DNA of 15,189 bases, taken from Bacteroidales bacterium. Its GTDB lineage: Bacteria > Bacteroidota > Bacteroidia > Bacteroidales > B18-G4. Shown here piece by piece: positions 1-7,748 of the stretch. Within the stretch, counting starts at the first letter, position 1; each line of letters begins with the position of its first letter. The translations under genes were made by a program, and so were the position numbers. The notes under the pieces were generated by a model. The model saw only the letters and a program-made list of their open reading frames with translations, was not told the DNA's origin and did not search any database. Location: contig JAGLYE010000014.1 of NCBI GenBank assembly GCA_023132505.1, positions 1 through 15,189 on the forward strand, read 5' to 3'.

Positions 1-1589
1 ACATCAGTGACTTTAGCTCCCCTGGCACGCATGGCTGTAAAAGCTTCATGCCCGGGGGTATCGAGGAATGTGATCTTTTTCCCATCATCAAGTATAACTT
101 CATAAGCCCCGATATGCTGTGTGATACCACCCGCTTCACCGGCCACGACATTGGTTTTTCGAATATGGTCGAGCAACTTAGTCTTTCCATGGTCAACATG
201 TCCCATTACCGTTACAATAGGTGAACGTGGTGTCAACAGGGAATCATCTTCCTGGATTATGTCGACACTGTCAATTGCTGCCAGAACCTCAACACTTACG
301 AATTCGACTTCAAACCCAAATTCTTCAGCAACAAGATTCAATGTCTCTGCGTCTAGGCGCTGATTGATGGAAACAAACAAACCTAAGGTCATACAGGCTG
401 AAATAACCTCTGTGGCATTAACATTCATCATGCTGGCCAGCTCATTTACAGTCACAAATTCTGTGAGTTTCAGGATTTGCTTATCAGCTTCTGCCTTCAT
501 TTGTTCCTCTTCTATGTGCTGGCTGACAGCAGCTCGTTTGAGGCGGCGGTGCTTGGCACCTTTTGATTTTCCTGATGGAGCAAGCCTGGCAAGAGTTTCC
601 TTAATCTGCTTTTGGATATCCTCTTCGCTTAGTTCTGGCTTCAAAAATTCTTTTTTACGCCGGCCTTTTCCCTTGCCTCTGTCATCCGCCTTTTTGGCAC
701 CTGCATCAACAACATGCTTGGGCGTGAAAATCCTTTTCCTCTTTTTCTTTTGAGATACCTTTTCGTCTTTGGATGAGGCAACAGGCTTTTTCTCGAATTC
801 CTTCAGGTCTATCTTGTCGAGTATTTTGGGACCGGCTAACTTATTAACTTTCGTTTTAATGAAGTTTTCATCCGGGATAGCTTTCTCTTTCTTTTCCGGA
901 ACAGCTTCTTCAACCTTAACATCCTTTTCTTTTTTTACCGTTTCTTTGGGTTCTTCCTTTTCAATGGCTTCGGTAATGTCTTTTTTAACTTCCTTTTCTT
1001 TGGCAGGGGCAGCCGCTTTCTTTTTCTTAGATGCTGTTTCCTTTGCCTTTTCTTCTTTGGTCTTTTTTGCAGGACGGGTTTTCTGGTTTATAGAATCAAG
1101 GTCAATCTTGTCTAACACCTTAAGGGAAGAATCTTCTTTTGCCTTTTCATCATCCTCTTTCTTACCTGCTTTTTCTTCCTTTACCTTCTTATCTTCTTCA
1201 ACTTCTTTCGTTTTCGGGACTTCCTTAACCTTTTCAACAGCTTTTGCTTCCGGCTTCTTGTGCTCACTATCGATGATAGAGGTTTCGTGAATTATGATAT
1301 CTTCCTCGATATCTGTGTCGGCATCACTCGCTTTCCGATCAATATCATCTAAGCTGATGGTAGTATGCTGGCTGGTGTCAATTTCCATCTTCTTGGATTC
1401 CTCCTTAACAGCTTTTTCTGTTTGGAATTCCTGGATCAGCATATCATAAGCTTCAAGGCTGAGCTTGCTTGTTGGCTTTACATCGATTTCTATTCCCTTT
1501 TTGGAAAGAAATTCCACAATGGTATGAAGCCCAACATTAAACTCTTTGGCAGCTTTACTCAATCTAATGGCTTTGCTTACTTCCGTCAT
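1..1589 (-). CDS. infB: Translation initiation factor IF-2, N-terminal part (runs off left edge)
   Basis: IF-2 is the GTPase that places initiator tRNA on the 30S subunit and promotes subunit joining. Only the first 529 codons lie in the window; the reading frame continues past base 1. The ATG at 1589-1587 opens [20 protein letters not shown], a typical Bacteroidota IF-2 N-terminal small domain. A long lysine/glutamate-rich, probably disordered linker follows (about residues 60-330), in which a short motif, LDKIDL, occurs twice. A second IF2_N domain follows (about 365-440), then the start of the G domain. The P-loop GHVDHGKT is at residues 463-470 and the G3 motif DTPGH at 510-514. G4, G5, domain II and the C-terminal fMet-tRNA-binding domain must lie beyond the edge. 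It is the third gene of rimP-nusA-infB, 65 bp after nusA. The assignment is certain; the fragment is cut by the window, not broken. Confidence 0.98.
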   Translation of the reverse strand, partial: MTEVSKAIRLSKAAKEFNVGLHTIVEFLSKKGIEIDVKPTSKLSLEAYDMLIQEFQTEKAVKEESKKMEIDTSQHTTISLDDIDRKASDADTDIEEDIIIHETSIIDSEHKKPEAKAVEKVKEVPKTKEVEEDKKVKEEKAGKKEDDEKAKEDSSLKVLDKIDLDSINQKTRPAKKTKEEKAKETASKKKKAAAPAKEKEVKKDITEAIEKEEPKETVKKEKDVKVEEAVPEKKEKAIPDENFIKTKVNKLAGPKILDKIDLKEFEKKPVASSKDEKVSQKKKRKRIFTPKHVVDAGAKKADDRGKGKGRRKKEFLKPELSEEDIQKQIKETLARLAPSGKSKGAKHRRLKRAAVSQHIEEEQMKAEADKQILKLTEFVTVNELASMMNVNATEVISACMTLGLFVSINQRLDAETLNLVAEEFGFEVEFVSVEVLAAIDSVDIIQEDDSLLTPRSPIVTVMGHVDHGKTKLLDHIRKTNVVAGEAGGITQHIGAYEVILDDGKKITFLDTPGHEAFTAMRARGAKVTD

Positions 1590-1607
1590 ACTATATATTC
1601 AAATATT

Positions 1608-1632
1608 TTAATCTTTCTGTCTTACAGATTAA
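1608..1632 (-). other. Small inverted repeat in the nusA-infB gap
   Basis: The outer arms TTAATC/GATTAA (1608-1613 and 1627-1632) enclose a tighter overlapping 5-bp stem TCTGT/ACAGA (1616-1620 and 1624-1628) with a 3-nt loop. It lies in the 65-bp gap, about 20 nt before the infB ATG. In RNA it could form a modest AU-rich hairpin in the infB leader. There is no T-run, so it does not look like a terminator. It could be a processing site, a translation-modulating hairpin, or chance in AT-rich DNA. Confidence 0.3.
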
Positions 1633-1654
1633 TAATGCGATAAAAATAACATTT

Positions 1655-2890
1655 TTATTCAAATTCTGCTTTAAGGATGCGTATTACCTCCTTGATGGTT
1701 TCTTCTTCGAGGTCCGTTCTCTTTACCAGTTCCTTAGGTTCAATTTCAAGAACACTTTTGGCTGTATCGCAGCCGATCCCTTTCAGCTCTTCAATGATCC
1801 ATTCATCAATTTCATCAGAAAATTCTGTCAGATCAACATCTTCACTGTCGGTATCAGTATCACGGTAAACGTCGATCTCATAGCCTGTAAGTTTTCCTGC
1901 AAGCCTGATATTGTAGCCTCCCTTACCAATTGCCAGTGACACCTGGTCGGGTTTCATATATACTTCGGCGCGTTTGGATTCTTCAATGATGGTGATGGAG
2001 GAAATCTTTGCCGGACTGAGCGCTCTGGTAATGTATAATGTAGCATTGGCAGTGAAGTTGATCACGTCAATGTTCTCATTTTTCAATTCCCTGACTATAC
2101 CATGAATCCTTGATCCTTTCATCCCAACGCAGGCGCCTACCGGATCGATGCGGTCATCATAGGATTCAACAGCAATTTTAGCCCTTTCGCCTGGCACCCG
2201 GACAATGTTTTTGATCGTGATAAGACCATCATAAACTTCTGGAACTTCCGATTCGAATAACCTTTCCAGGAATATTGGAGAGGTTCTTGACAGGATGATA
2301 GCAGGGCTGCTGTTTTTCATCTCTACGCGCGACACAACCGCCCTTATAGTATCTCCTTTCCTGTAAAAATCAGAAGGTATCTGCTCAGATTTGGGCAGTG
2401 TGAGCTCGATATATTCATCATCCAATACCAGTATCTCCTTTTTCCAGACCTGGTAAATCTCACCGGTGATGATTTCCCCTATTTTTTCCCTATACTTCTG
2501 GTAAATGGTGTCTTTTTCGTATTCCTGGATCTTGGCAATAAGGTTCTGTCGGATAGAAAGTATTTCCCTTCGGCCAAAATCTTTCAATTTTAACTCTTCT
2601 GAAACTTCTTCACCAACCTCAAAGTCAGGTTCGATCTTTATTGCATCTGATAAAGCGATCTGCAAGTTTTCATCCTCCAGCTCTGCATCATCTACAATTT
2701 CCCTGTTTCTCCAAATCTCAAGGTCCCCTTTGTCAATATTAACAATGATGTCAAAGTTTTCATCAGTACCGAACTTTCTCTCCAGCATATGCCGGAAAAC
2801 GTCCTCAATGATCACCATGAGCATCTCCCTGTCAATATTCTTGAATTCTTTAAATTCCGCAAAGGTTTCAACCAGATTGATATTATCCAT
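1655..2890 (-). CDS. nusA: Transcription termination/antitermination factor NusA
   Basis: NusA binds RNA polymerase and nascent RNA and controls pausing, intrinsic termination and antitermination. The 411-residue protein shows the expected order: an N-terminal RNAP-binding domain (about 1-125); an S1 RNA-binding domain (about 137-202); KH1, with the loop GACVGMKGSRI at 252-262; and KH2, with IGKGGYNIRLA at 321-331. A short acidic linker (about 344-362) leads to a helical region with a helix-hairpin-helix look (365-411). It is shorter than E. coli NusA (495 residues) because only one small C-terminal helical repeat is present, as is normal in Bacteroidota. The ATG at 2890-2888 lies 23 bp after rimP and starts a well-formed N-terminal domain (MDNINLVETFAEFKEFKNID). 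The gene sits between rimP and infB in the conserved operon order. Confidence 0.98.
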   Translation of the reverse strand: MDNINLVETFAEFKEFKNIDREMLMVIIEDVFRHMLERKFGTDENFDIIVNIDKGDLEIWRNREIVDDAELEDENLQIALSDAIKIEPDFEVGEEVSEELKLKDFGRREILSIRQNLIAKIQEYEKDTIYQKYREKIGEIITGEIYQVWKKEILVLDDEYIELTLPKSEQIPSDFYRKGDTIRAVVSRVEMKNSSPAIILSRTSPIFLERLFESEVPEVYDGLITIKNIVRVPGERAKIAVESYDDRIDPVGACVGMKGSRIHGIVRELKNENIDVINFTANATLYITRALSPAKISSITIIEESKRAEVYMKPDQVSLAIGKGGYNIRLAGKLTGYEIDVYRDTDTDSEDVDLTEFSDEIDEWIIEELKGIGCDTAKSVLEIEPKELVKRTDLEEETIKEVIRILKAEFE

Positions 2891-2913
2891 TGTTCGTAAG
2901 TTTTTCCGGTAAA

Positions 2914-3372
2914 TTATCCAATATGGATAGCCGGCTTTGTTTCTTTAATTTCATTGAGGGAAAGCTGTTGCTCAGGACCTTCCTCAAACTTTTTGCTCTT
3001 CCCTTTCTGAGTAAGTTTTTTAATTATAATATGGTCATCCTTTATTTTAGTTAGGATGGCAATAATTCTTTTTTCGTTAATTAATTGTATGTCTATTCTT
3101 CTGTTAATATACTTATGATATTGACGCAACATGCTAAATGGCTGATCGAGGCCCGCTGAAGATACCATCAGTTCAAAATTCTCTTCATCCCTGTCATACG
3201 TTCCCTCAATAGCACGACTCAGCTTTATGCAGTCATCCACGCTTACATCCTCATCATTATCAATAAAGACCATAATCTGGTTTCCAGGCTTGACAAGAAC
3301 GGATACAAGGAAATTTCCAGTTCCTTCAAGTTCCTTTTCAACCAGCTTCCGTATGTTCTTTTCTGTTATCAT
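2914..3372 (-). CDS. rimP: Ribosome maturation factor RimP
   Basis: RimP assists assembly of the 30S ribosomal subunit. The 152-residue product has the usual two parts. The N-terminal alpha/beta domain (about 1-80) ends in the family signature VSSAGLDQPF at 70-79, equivalent to the common VSSPGLDRPL with Ala in place of Pro. A C-terminal Sm-like beta barrel (about 85-152) follows. The ATG at 3372-3370 is the only sensible start and gives a full-length protein. It is the first coding gene of rimP-nusA-infB, with 15 bp between its start and the T-run of the terminator that follows the tRNA-Gln gene. How rimP is transcribed is unclear: a weak -7-like GAATTTTG lies just before the terminator arms on this strand, and readthrough from the tRNA is the alternative. 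Confidence 0.96.
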   Translation of the reverse strand: MITEKNIRKLVEKELEGTGNFLVSVLVKPGNQIMVFIDNDEDVSVDDCIKLSRAIEGTYDRDEENFELMVSSAGLDQPFSMLRQYHKYINRRIDIQLINEKRIIAILTKIKDDHIIIKKLTQKGKSKKFEEGPEQQLSLNEIKETKPAIHIG

Positions 3373-3380
3373 CAGGTTAC

Positions 3381-3407
3381 AATAAAAGAGGGGACTTTTG
3401 TCCCCTC
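3381..3407 (-). terminator. Intrinsic terminator after tRNA-Gln, before rimP
   Basis: On the minus strand an 8-bp perfect stem GAGGGGAC/GTCCCCTC (3407-3400 and 3395-3388) with loop AAAA is followed directly by TTTTATTG. A GC-rich stem with a T-run is the classical Rho-independent form. It lies 21 nt after the tRNA 3' end and ahead of the rimP start codon, so it should end the tRNA transcript or act as a partial terminator/attenuator for rimP-nusA-infB. Downstream of the stem on the plus strand is AAAA, so it would not work in that direction. Confidence 0.82.
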
Positions 3408-3427
3408 AAAATTCCTTCCGCCCTGTG

Positions 3428-3500
3428 TTGTCCGACCAGGGCTCGAACCTGGACTCTTCTGAACCAAAATCAGACGTGTTGCCAGTTACACCATCGGACA
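3428..3500 (-). tRNA. tRNA-Gln (anticodon UUG)
   Basis: On the minus strand, 73 nt fold into a complete cloverleaf. The acceptor stem TGTCCGA/TCGGACA has 7 bp, the D stem is GTGT/ACAC with GG in the loop, and the anticodon stem TCTGA/TCAGA carries the loop TTTTGGT, giving anticodon TTG (glutamine). The variable loop is AGAGT and the T stem CCAGG/CCTGG holds the loop TTCGAGC. The discriminator base is A and the CCA end is not encoded (ACA follows the acceptor stem), so CCA must be added after transcription. An intrinsic terminator lies 21 nt downstream and a candidate -7 box about 95 nt upstream. Confidence 0.96.
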
Positions 3501-3507
3501 ATTTATT

Positions 3508-3590
3508 CGCCGAAGTGCCGCTTTAACGGTACGAAGGCGTATTATCAAGCCTTTCCCCCACCTTCGCCAAGGCTACGGCGGTTAAAAGGA
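3508..3590. repeat. GC-rich cluster of inverted repeats in the tRNA upstream region
   Basis: Three short inverted repeats sit side by side. The first (3508-3539) has arms CGCC/GGCG, a symmetric GAA/GAA internal loop, then GTGCCG/CGGTAC (one G-T pair) around CTTTAA. The second is AAGGC/GCCTT (3534-3538 and 3549-3553) with a 10-nt loop; it shares bases with the first, so the two are alternatives. The third (3565-3580) is CGCC/GGCG around AAGGCTAC, which also contains CCTT/AAGG as an alternative pairing. The block is clearly more GC-rich than the AT-rich DNA after it and resembles small dispersed intergenic palindromic repeats. It would be the 5' leader of the tRNA if the -7 box at 3594-3601 is used. 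The function is unknown. Confidence 0.5.
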
Positions 3591-3593
3591 CTG

Positions 3594-3601
3594 CAAAATT
3601 A
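3594..3601 (-). promoter_or_regulatory. Bacteroidota-type -7 box for tRNA-Gln
   Basis: Read on the minus strand this is TAATTTTG followed by C, an exact match to the Bacteroidota -7 consensus TAnnTTTG. I see no clear TTG at the -33 position. Transcription would start at about 3587 and give a leader of roughly 85 nt before the tRNA. The rest of the gap to the next gene (3602-3778) is AT-rich; apart from a plus-strand TATTTTCG at 3738-3745, one mismatch from a -7 box, I see nothing in it. Confidence 0.5.
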
Positions 3602-3778
3602 CAAAAAATATTATATGGAAAAAACTTTTGACTTAAAATTGTTTAAAAAGCAGGAGCTATCAAGATATACGGTATCTGCCTAATTGTTAAAAATATATAA
3701 TTTAATATAGCCTGTAGATGCTTTGATTCAAAATTCATATTTTCGCTGTGTCATTCTATAGCTTAAATAAACCATTCC

Positions 3779-6700
3779 ATGGAAAACTATATCAAACTCA
3801 ACCGCCTGCTTGCCTGGCTCGTCTTTTTAATTGCAACGCTGGTTTATTTCCTTACGCTTGAGCCTACGGCCAGCTGGTGGGATTGTGGTGAATATATCGC
3901 TACCGCATATAAACTGCAGGTTGGCCACCCCCCCGGAGCACCGCTTTTCCAGTTGCTCGGACGTTTTTTCTCCCTCTTTGCCTTCGGCGATACGGCCAAT
4001 GTTGCCATGATGGTTAATGTGATGTCTGCACTTAGCAGTAGTTTTACCATCTTGTTCCTGTTCTGGACCATTACCATGCTGGGCCGGAAACTGGTACCCC
4101 AAGACAAGGAATTGTCAAAAGCAAATATGTATGCCATCCTGGGAAGCGGCCTGGTTGGATCTCTGGCCTTCGCATTCTCAGATTCATTCTGGTTTTCTGC
4201 AGGTGAAGGCGAGGTTTATGCTATGTCATCTTTCTTCACGGCCATTACATTCTGGGCCATATTGCGTTGGGAGCGCGTGGCTGATGAAAAACATGCCGAT
4301 CGCTGGATAATATTAATCGCCTTCTTGGTCGGACTCTCAATCGGCGTACACATGCTCAACCTCCTCGCCATTCCTGCCATCGCTTTTGTATATTATTTCA
4401 AGAAATATAAAGCAAGCACCAAAGGTGCAATAATCACCTTTGTGGTTTCGATGATTCTGCTCAGTATCATCATGTTTGCGATCATCCCGGGCATTGTCAG
4501 CCTTTCAACTGAATTTGAGCTGTTCTTTATTAATACCATCGGACTGCCTTTTAACTCCGGAACGATTATATATTTTGGGGTGTTGATTGGCCTGATCATT
4601 GGTGTGTATTTCATGACCGTCACATATAAAAAAGCTCTTCTGAACACCGCTGTTTTAAGCTTTGTTTTTATCCTGATTGGGTATTCTTCCTTCTTTTTGC
4701 TCATCATCAGGTCGAATGAGAACACACCAATTAATGAGAACAGTCCGGAAGATGCCATCTCCCTGCTTTCTTATTTGAACAGGGAACAATATGGAAGCTG
4801 GCCTAAAATGTACGGTCAGTATTATACTGCCCCGGTTGCCAAAGATAATAATGGCCAGAGCATATATAAAGATGGGAATCCACAATATATCCGCGATAAA
4901 AAAGCCGGTAAATATGTAATTACAGACCATCGAGCGGGGACTATTCCGGTTTATGATAAACGCTTCACAACCATCTTTCCCAGGATGTGGAGTGCACAGA
5001 AACCTGAGCATAAGCGTATGTATAATCAGTATGCCACCAATGCAAGAACCATACAGGTGAACGGTGAGAGCCGAAAAAGACCGTCTTTTGGCGATAACCT
5101 CGGATTCTTCTTCGACTACCAAATAGGGCATATGTATTTACGTTATTTCATGTGGAACTTTGTAGGGAGGCAGAACGATATTGAAGCACAGCCCGGCCCT
5201 AAAAATGGTAATTGGCTGAGTGGTGTTGGGTTTATCGATGATATCAGGCTTGGCAGTCAGGATAAGCTGCCGGAAAGTATGCAAAATCCTGCCCATAACA
5301 AGTTTTATTTCCTTCCGCTTATACTCGGATTGATAGGCTTGTTTTTTCATTTAAATACCAGCAAAAGGGATACACTGGTCGTTGCACTCCTGTTTTTTAT
5401 GACAGGTATAGCAATTGTACTGTATCTGAACCAGTATCCATACCAGCCCAGGGAACGGGACTATGCTTATACAGGATCTTATTATGCCTTTGCAATATGG
5501 ATTGGATTAGGGGTGATGGGCATCTATTCCGGGTTGAAGAAGTATATGGGTGACAATAAAATGATCCCGGCAGGCATCACCTTTGCTGCCTTGCTGCTTG
5601 TCCCGGGCATCATGGCCCAACAGGGCTGGGACGACCATAACCGTTCAGGAAGATACGCAGCCCGCGATTTTGGGATGAACTACCTGGCCGGCTGTGATCC
5701 GAATGCTATATTGATCACTAATGGCGATAACGATACTTTCCCGTTATGGTACGTGCAGGAAGTAGAAGGTTTTCGAACCGATGTAAGGGTGGTGAACTAC
5801 ATGCTCTCATCAGGCTACTGGTACGTCCATCAACTGGGAAAGAAGGTATATGATTCCGAACCCCTTAAGTTTACACTTAGCCCTGATCAGTATGAAAAGG
5901 GAAAGAATCAGTATATCATGTATGTCGATCGGGGAGTCAAGCACCATGTGGAGGTGAAGGAACTGATAGATTTCATTGCGAATGAGGATGACCGAACAAA
6001 ACTTCCCCTGATAACCGGGGAAAGGGTCAATTACATGCCCGTGAAAAAGCTCCGCCTAACAGTTGATTCAGCCAAATGTGTCGAAAATGGGATCGTACCG
6101 CCGGAAATGGCACATCTCATCGTACCTTATATCGAATGGGAGGTCAGGCAAAAGGCACTCTATAAGAATGACCTGATGTTGCTCGATTTCCTTGCCAATA
6201 ATAATTGGGAACGACCAATGTATTTTGCCAATCCGAATTCACTGGAGAAACTGCTCGATATTGATGAATATTGTCACTTAGAAGGTTCGGTATACAAATT
6301 CATGCCTGTAAAAGCAAAGGACTATATCCCCGGCTTGGGGGGCGTTCATGCCGACAGGTCTTATGATGTTTATATGAATGACTTTAGTTGGGGTAACCTG
6401 AATGATCCTTCTGTAACTGTCGATAGGGAAAGTTACCGCCATGCACGCATCCTGAAACAAAATTTCCTGAGGGTGGCACAGGCGCTGTTGAATGAAGGAA
6501 AACCTGACAAAGCTGTAGCAGTGCTTGATTCATGCCTGTACTATTTCCCGTATGATAAAATCCACTACGACATCATCATGATGCCATATATCGAGATCTA
6601 TTATAATGCCGGCAGGACTGAAACTGCCAATGAGGAGGTGAAAATAATGATGGATGTGTGTGACCAGGAACTCGCCTATTTTCTGAGGCTCGATTTCGAG

Positions 6701-6847
6701 TTTGCAGATAAATATTATAGCAAGGAAATACAGCAGGATATTGCAATTTTGCAACGCATGGCTGAGGTTACCAGGGATAATGGACAGGATGAACTGGCAG
6801 ATAAGGTCGAAAATATCCTGTTGAAACACATGAAAGTGTTACAATAG
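3779..6847 (+). CDS. DUF2723 / TMEM260-like multi-pass membrane protein, putative protein O-glycosyltransferase
   Basis: The 1022-residue protein belongs to the DUF2723 family, whose human member TMEM260 is an ER protein O-mannosyltransferase. A similar lipid-linked-sugar-dependent transferase role here is inference. The N-terminal half is a GT-C-like membrane region. Helices are at about 11-29, 75-102, 120-140, 150-165, 176-205, 215-240, 258-280 and 285-312, and a second group lies at about 505-615. The first periplasmic loop has WWDCGE at 33-38, an acidic motif where GT-C enzymes carry catalytic Asp/Glu. Also visible are FWFSAGEGEVYAMS (137-150), PRERDYAY near 560 and TNGDNDTFPLWY near 645-655, all typical of bacterial family members. 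The C-terminal 400 residues are soluble, and the last 150 look TPR-like. The ATG at 3779 starts a good first helix. It is convergent with lgt, 3 bp apart. Confidence 0.9.
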   Translation: MENYIKLNRLLAWLVFLIATLVYFLTLEPTASWWDCGEYIATAYKLQVGHPPGAPLFQLLGRFFSLFAFGDTANVAMMVNVMSALSSSFTILFLFWTITMLGRKLVPQDKELSKANMYAILGSGLVGSLAFAFSDSFWFSAGEGEVYAMSSFFTAITFWAILRWERVADEKHADRWIILIAFLVGLSIGVHMLNLLAIPAIAFVYYFKKYKASTKGAIITFVVSMILLSIIMFAIIPGIVSLSTEFELFFINTIGLPFNSGTIIYFGVLIGLIIGVYFMTVTYKKALLNTAVLSFVFILIGYSSFFLLIIRSNENTPINENSPEDAISLLSYLNREQYGSWPKMYGQYYTAPVAKDNNGQSIYKDGNPQYIRDKKAGKYVITDHRAGTIPVYDKRFTTIFPRMWSAQKPEHKRMYNQYATNARTIQVNGESRKRPSFGDNLGFFFDYQIGHMYLRYFMWNFVGRQNDIEAQPGPKNGNWLSGVGFIDDIRLGSQDKLPESMQNPAHNKFYFLPLILGLIGLFFHLNTSKRDTLVVALLFFMTGIAIVLYLNQYPYQPRERDYAYTGSYYAFAIWIGLGVMGIYSGLKKYMGDNKMIPAGITFAALLLVPGIMAQQGWDDHNRSGRYAARDFGMNYLAGCDPNAILITNGDNDTFPLWYVQEVEGFRTDVRVVNYMLSSGYWYVHQLGKKVYDSEPLKFTLSPDQYEKGKNQYIMYVDRGVKHHVEVKELIDFIANEDDRTKLPLITGERVNYMPVKKLRLTVDSAKCVENGIVPPEMAHLIVPYIEWEVRQKALYKNDLMLLDFLANNNWERPMYFANPNSLEKLLDIDEYCHLEGSVYKFMPVKAKDYIPGLGGVHADRSYDVYMNDFSWGNLNDPSVTVDRESYRHARILKQNFLRVAQALLNEGKPDKAVAVLDSCLYYFPYDKIHYDIIMMPYIEIYYNAGRTETANEEVKIMMDVCDQELAYFLRLDFEFADKYYSKEIQQDIAILQRMAEVTRDNGQDELADKVENILLKHMKVLQ

Positions 6848-6850
6848 GGA

Positions 6851-7705
6851 TCACTTATCTGCTTGACCCTTTATATCAGACAGCTTTTGTTTTTTGCGGA
6901 TCGTTTTTTTGCGATAGATATACAGCAGCGTGCCAACACCCAGCAAGACAAAAGGTATGCTTAGAAGTTGCCCCATGTTCAGGGCCATTCCAACTTCAAA
7001 ATCCACCTGCGGTTCTTTAAGGAATTCAATGAAAAAGCGGAAGGTAAATACAAGGATCATGAACATAGCGGACAGGAAGCCCGGCCTGGGCCTGCCGTTT
7101 CTTTTCAGGTAAACCAGCCATAGAAATATAAAGATCCCGAGATAGGCAAGTGCTTCATAGATCTGTGTCGGGTGTTTTGCCACCAGGCTCGGATCAGTAT
7201 TCACGAATTTAAATCCCCAGGGCAAAGAGGTTTTAACGCCAAAGATTTCGGAATTCATCAGATTGCCTGTGCGAATAAAAGCAGCTGCAAGTGCCACCAC
7301 AATGGAAATGCGGTCGAAGATCCAAATAAATGGTTTATGATTTCTTTTTGAAAAGATCAACAGGGCTATGATGATTGCAATGGCAGCCCCATGGCTGGCC
7401 AGGCCCCCTTTCCAAACCATCAGGATCTCAATGGGATTTTTAAAATAATAAACTGGCTGGTAAAACAAAACATGCCCCAGCCTTGCACCAATGATGGTGG
7501 CAATGATCATATAGGTTGCCAGCTGATCAAGAACTTTTACCGGAATGCGTTCTTTCCTGAATACCTTTAACATGATGATGTAGCCGACAACAAAGCCCAT
7601 AGCAAAAAGCAGGCCATACCAGCGGGGTGCAATGGTGCCAATCCCCGGTATTGTAAGTTCAAAGATTTCAGGTGTAGGATTCCAGACAATAAAGTTGAGG
7701 ATCAT
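6851..7705 (-). CDS. lgt: Prolipoprotein diacylglyceryl transferase Lgt
   Basis: Lgt moves diacylglycerol from phosphatidylglycerol to the lipobox cysteine of prolipoproteins in the inner membrane, the first step of lipoprotein maturation. The 284-residue protein has about seven hydrophobic segments and all the main family motifs: RWYGLLFAMGF at 28-38, GGLASHGA at 100-107, the Lgt signature IRTGNLMNSE at 144-153, HPTQIYE at 178-184, the conserved arginine of RFFIEFLKEPQ at 223, and MGQLLSIP at 244-251. The basic tail (265-284) is cytoplasmic. The ATG at 7705-7703 gives the full N-terminus. A -7 box lies just upstream, so lgt can be transcribed separately from the glycosyltransferase gene 43 bp before it. 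Confidence 0.97.
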   Translation of the reverse strand: MILNFIVWNPTPEIFELTIPGIGTIAPRWYGLLFAMGFVVGYIIMLKVFRKERIPVKVLDQLATYMIIATIIGARLGHVLFYQPVYYFKNPIEILMVWKGGLASHGAAIAIIIALLIFSKRNHKPFIWIFDRISIVVALAAAFIRTGNLMNSEIFGVKTSLPWGFKFVNTDPSLVAKHPTQIYEALAYLGIFIFLWLVYLKRNGRPRPGFLSAMFMILVFTFRFFIEFLKEPQVDFEVGMALNMGQLLSIPFVLLGVGTLLYIYRKKTIRKKQKLSDIKGQADK

Positions 7706-7721
7706 AATGGATACTTTTTTG

Positions 7722-7729
7722 CAAATATA
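7722..7729 (-). promoter_or_regulatory. Bacteroidota-type -7 box for lgt
   Basis: On the minus strand this reads TATATTTG followed by C, an exact TAnnTTTG match. A CTTG that could act as the -33 element ends 22 nt upstream, close to the usual 19-21 nt spacing. The predicted transcript starts about 10 nt before the lgt ATG, leaving a very short leader. Confidence 0.5.
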
Positions 7730-7748
7730 TTAGAAAACACAACGGGAT

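Noticed and set aside
121..1290. Three long plus-strand open frames opposite infB, rich in Ser, Phe and Leu
   Set aside because: They are the antisense reading of the Lys/Glu-rich IF-2 linker (AAA/GAA codons read as TTT/TTC); infB is certain on the other strand.
3428..3590. Possible integration site or integrated element at the tRNA-Gln gene
   Set aside because: There is no duplicated tRNA 3' end, no integrase and no mobile genes nearby; the flanking genes are ordinary chromosomal ones.
3738..3745. TATTTTCG as a plus-strand -7 box for the DUF2723 gene
   Set aside because: It has one mismatch to TAnnTTTG, and the only TTTG upstream is 12 nt away, too close for a -33 element; not strong enough to list as a promoter.
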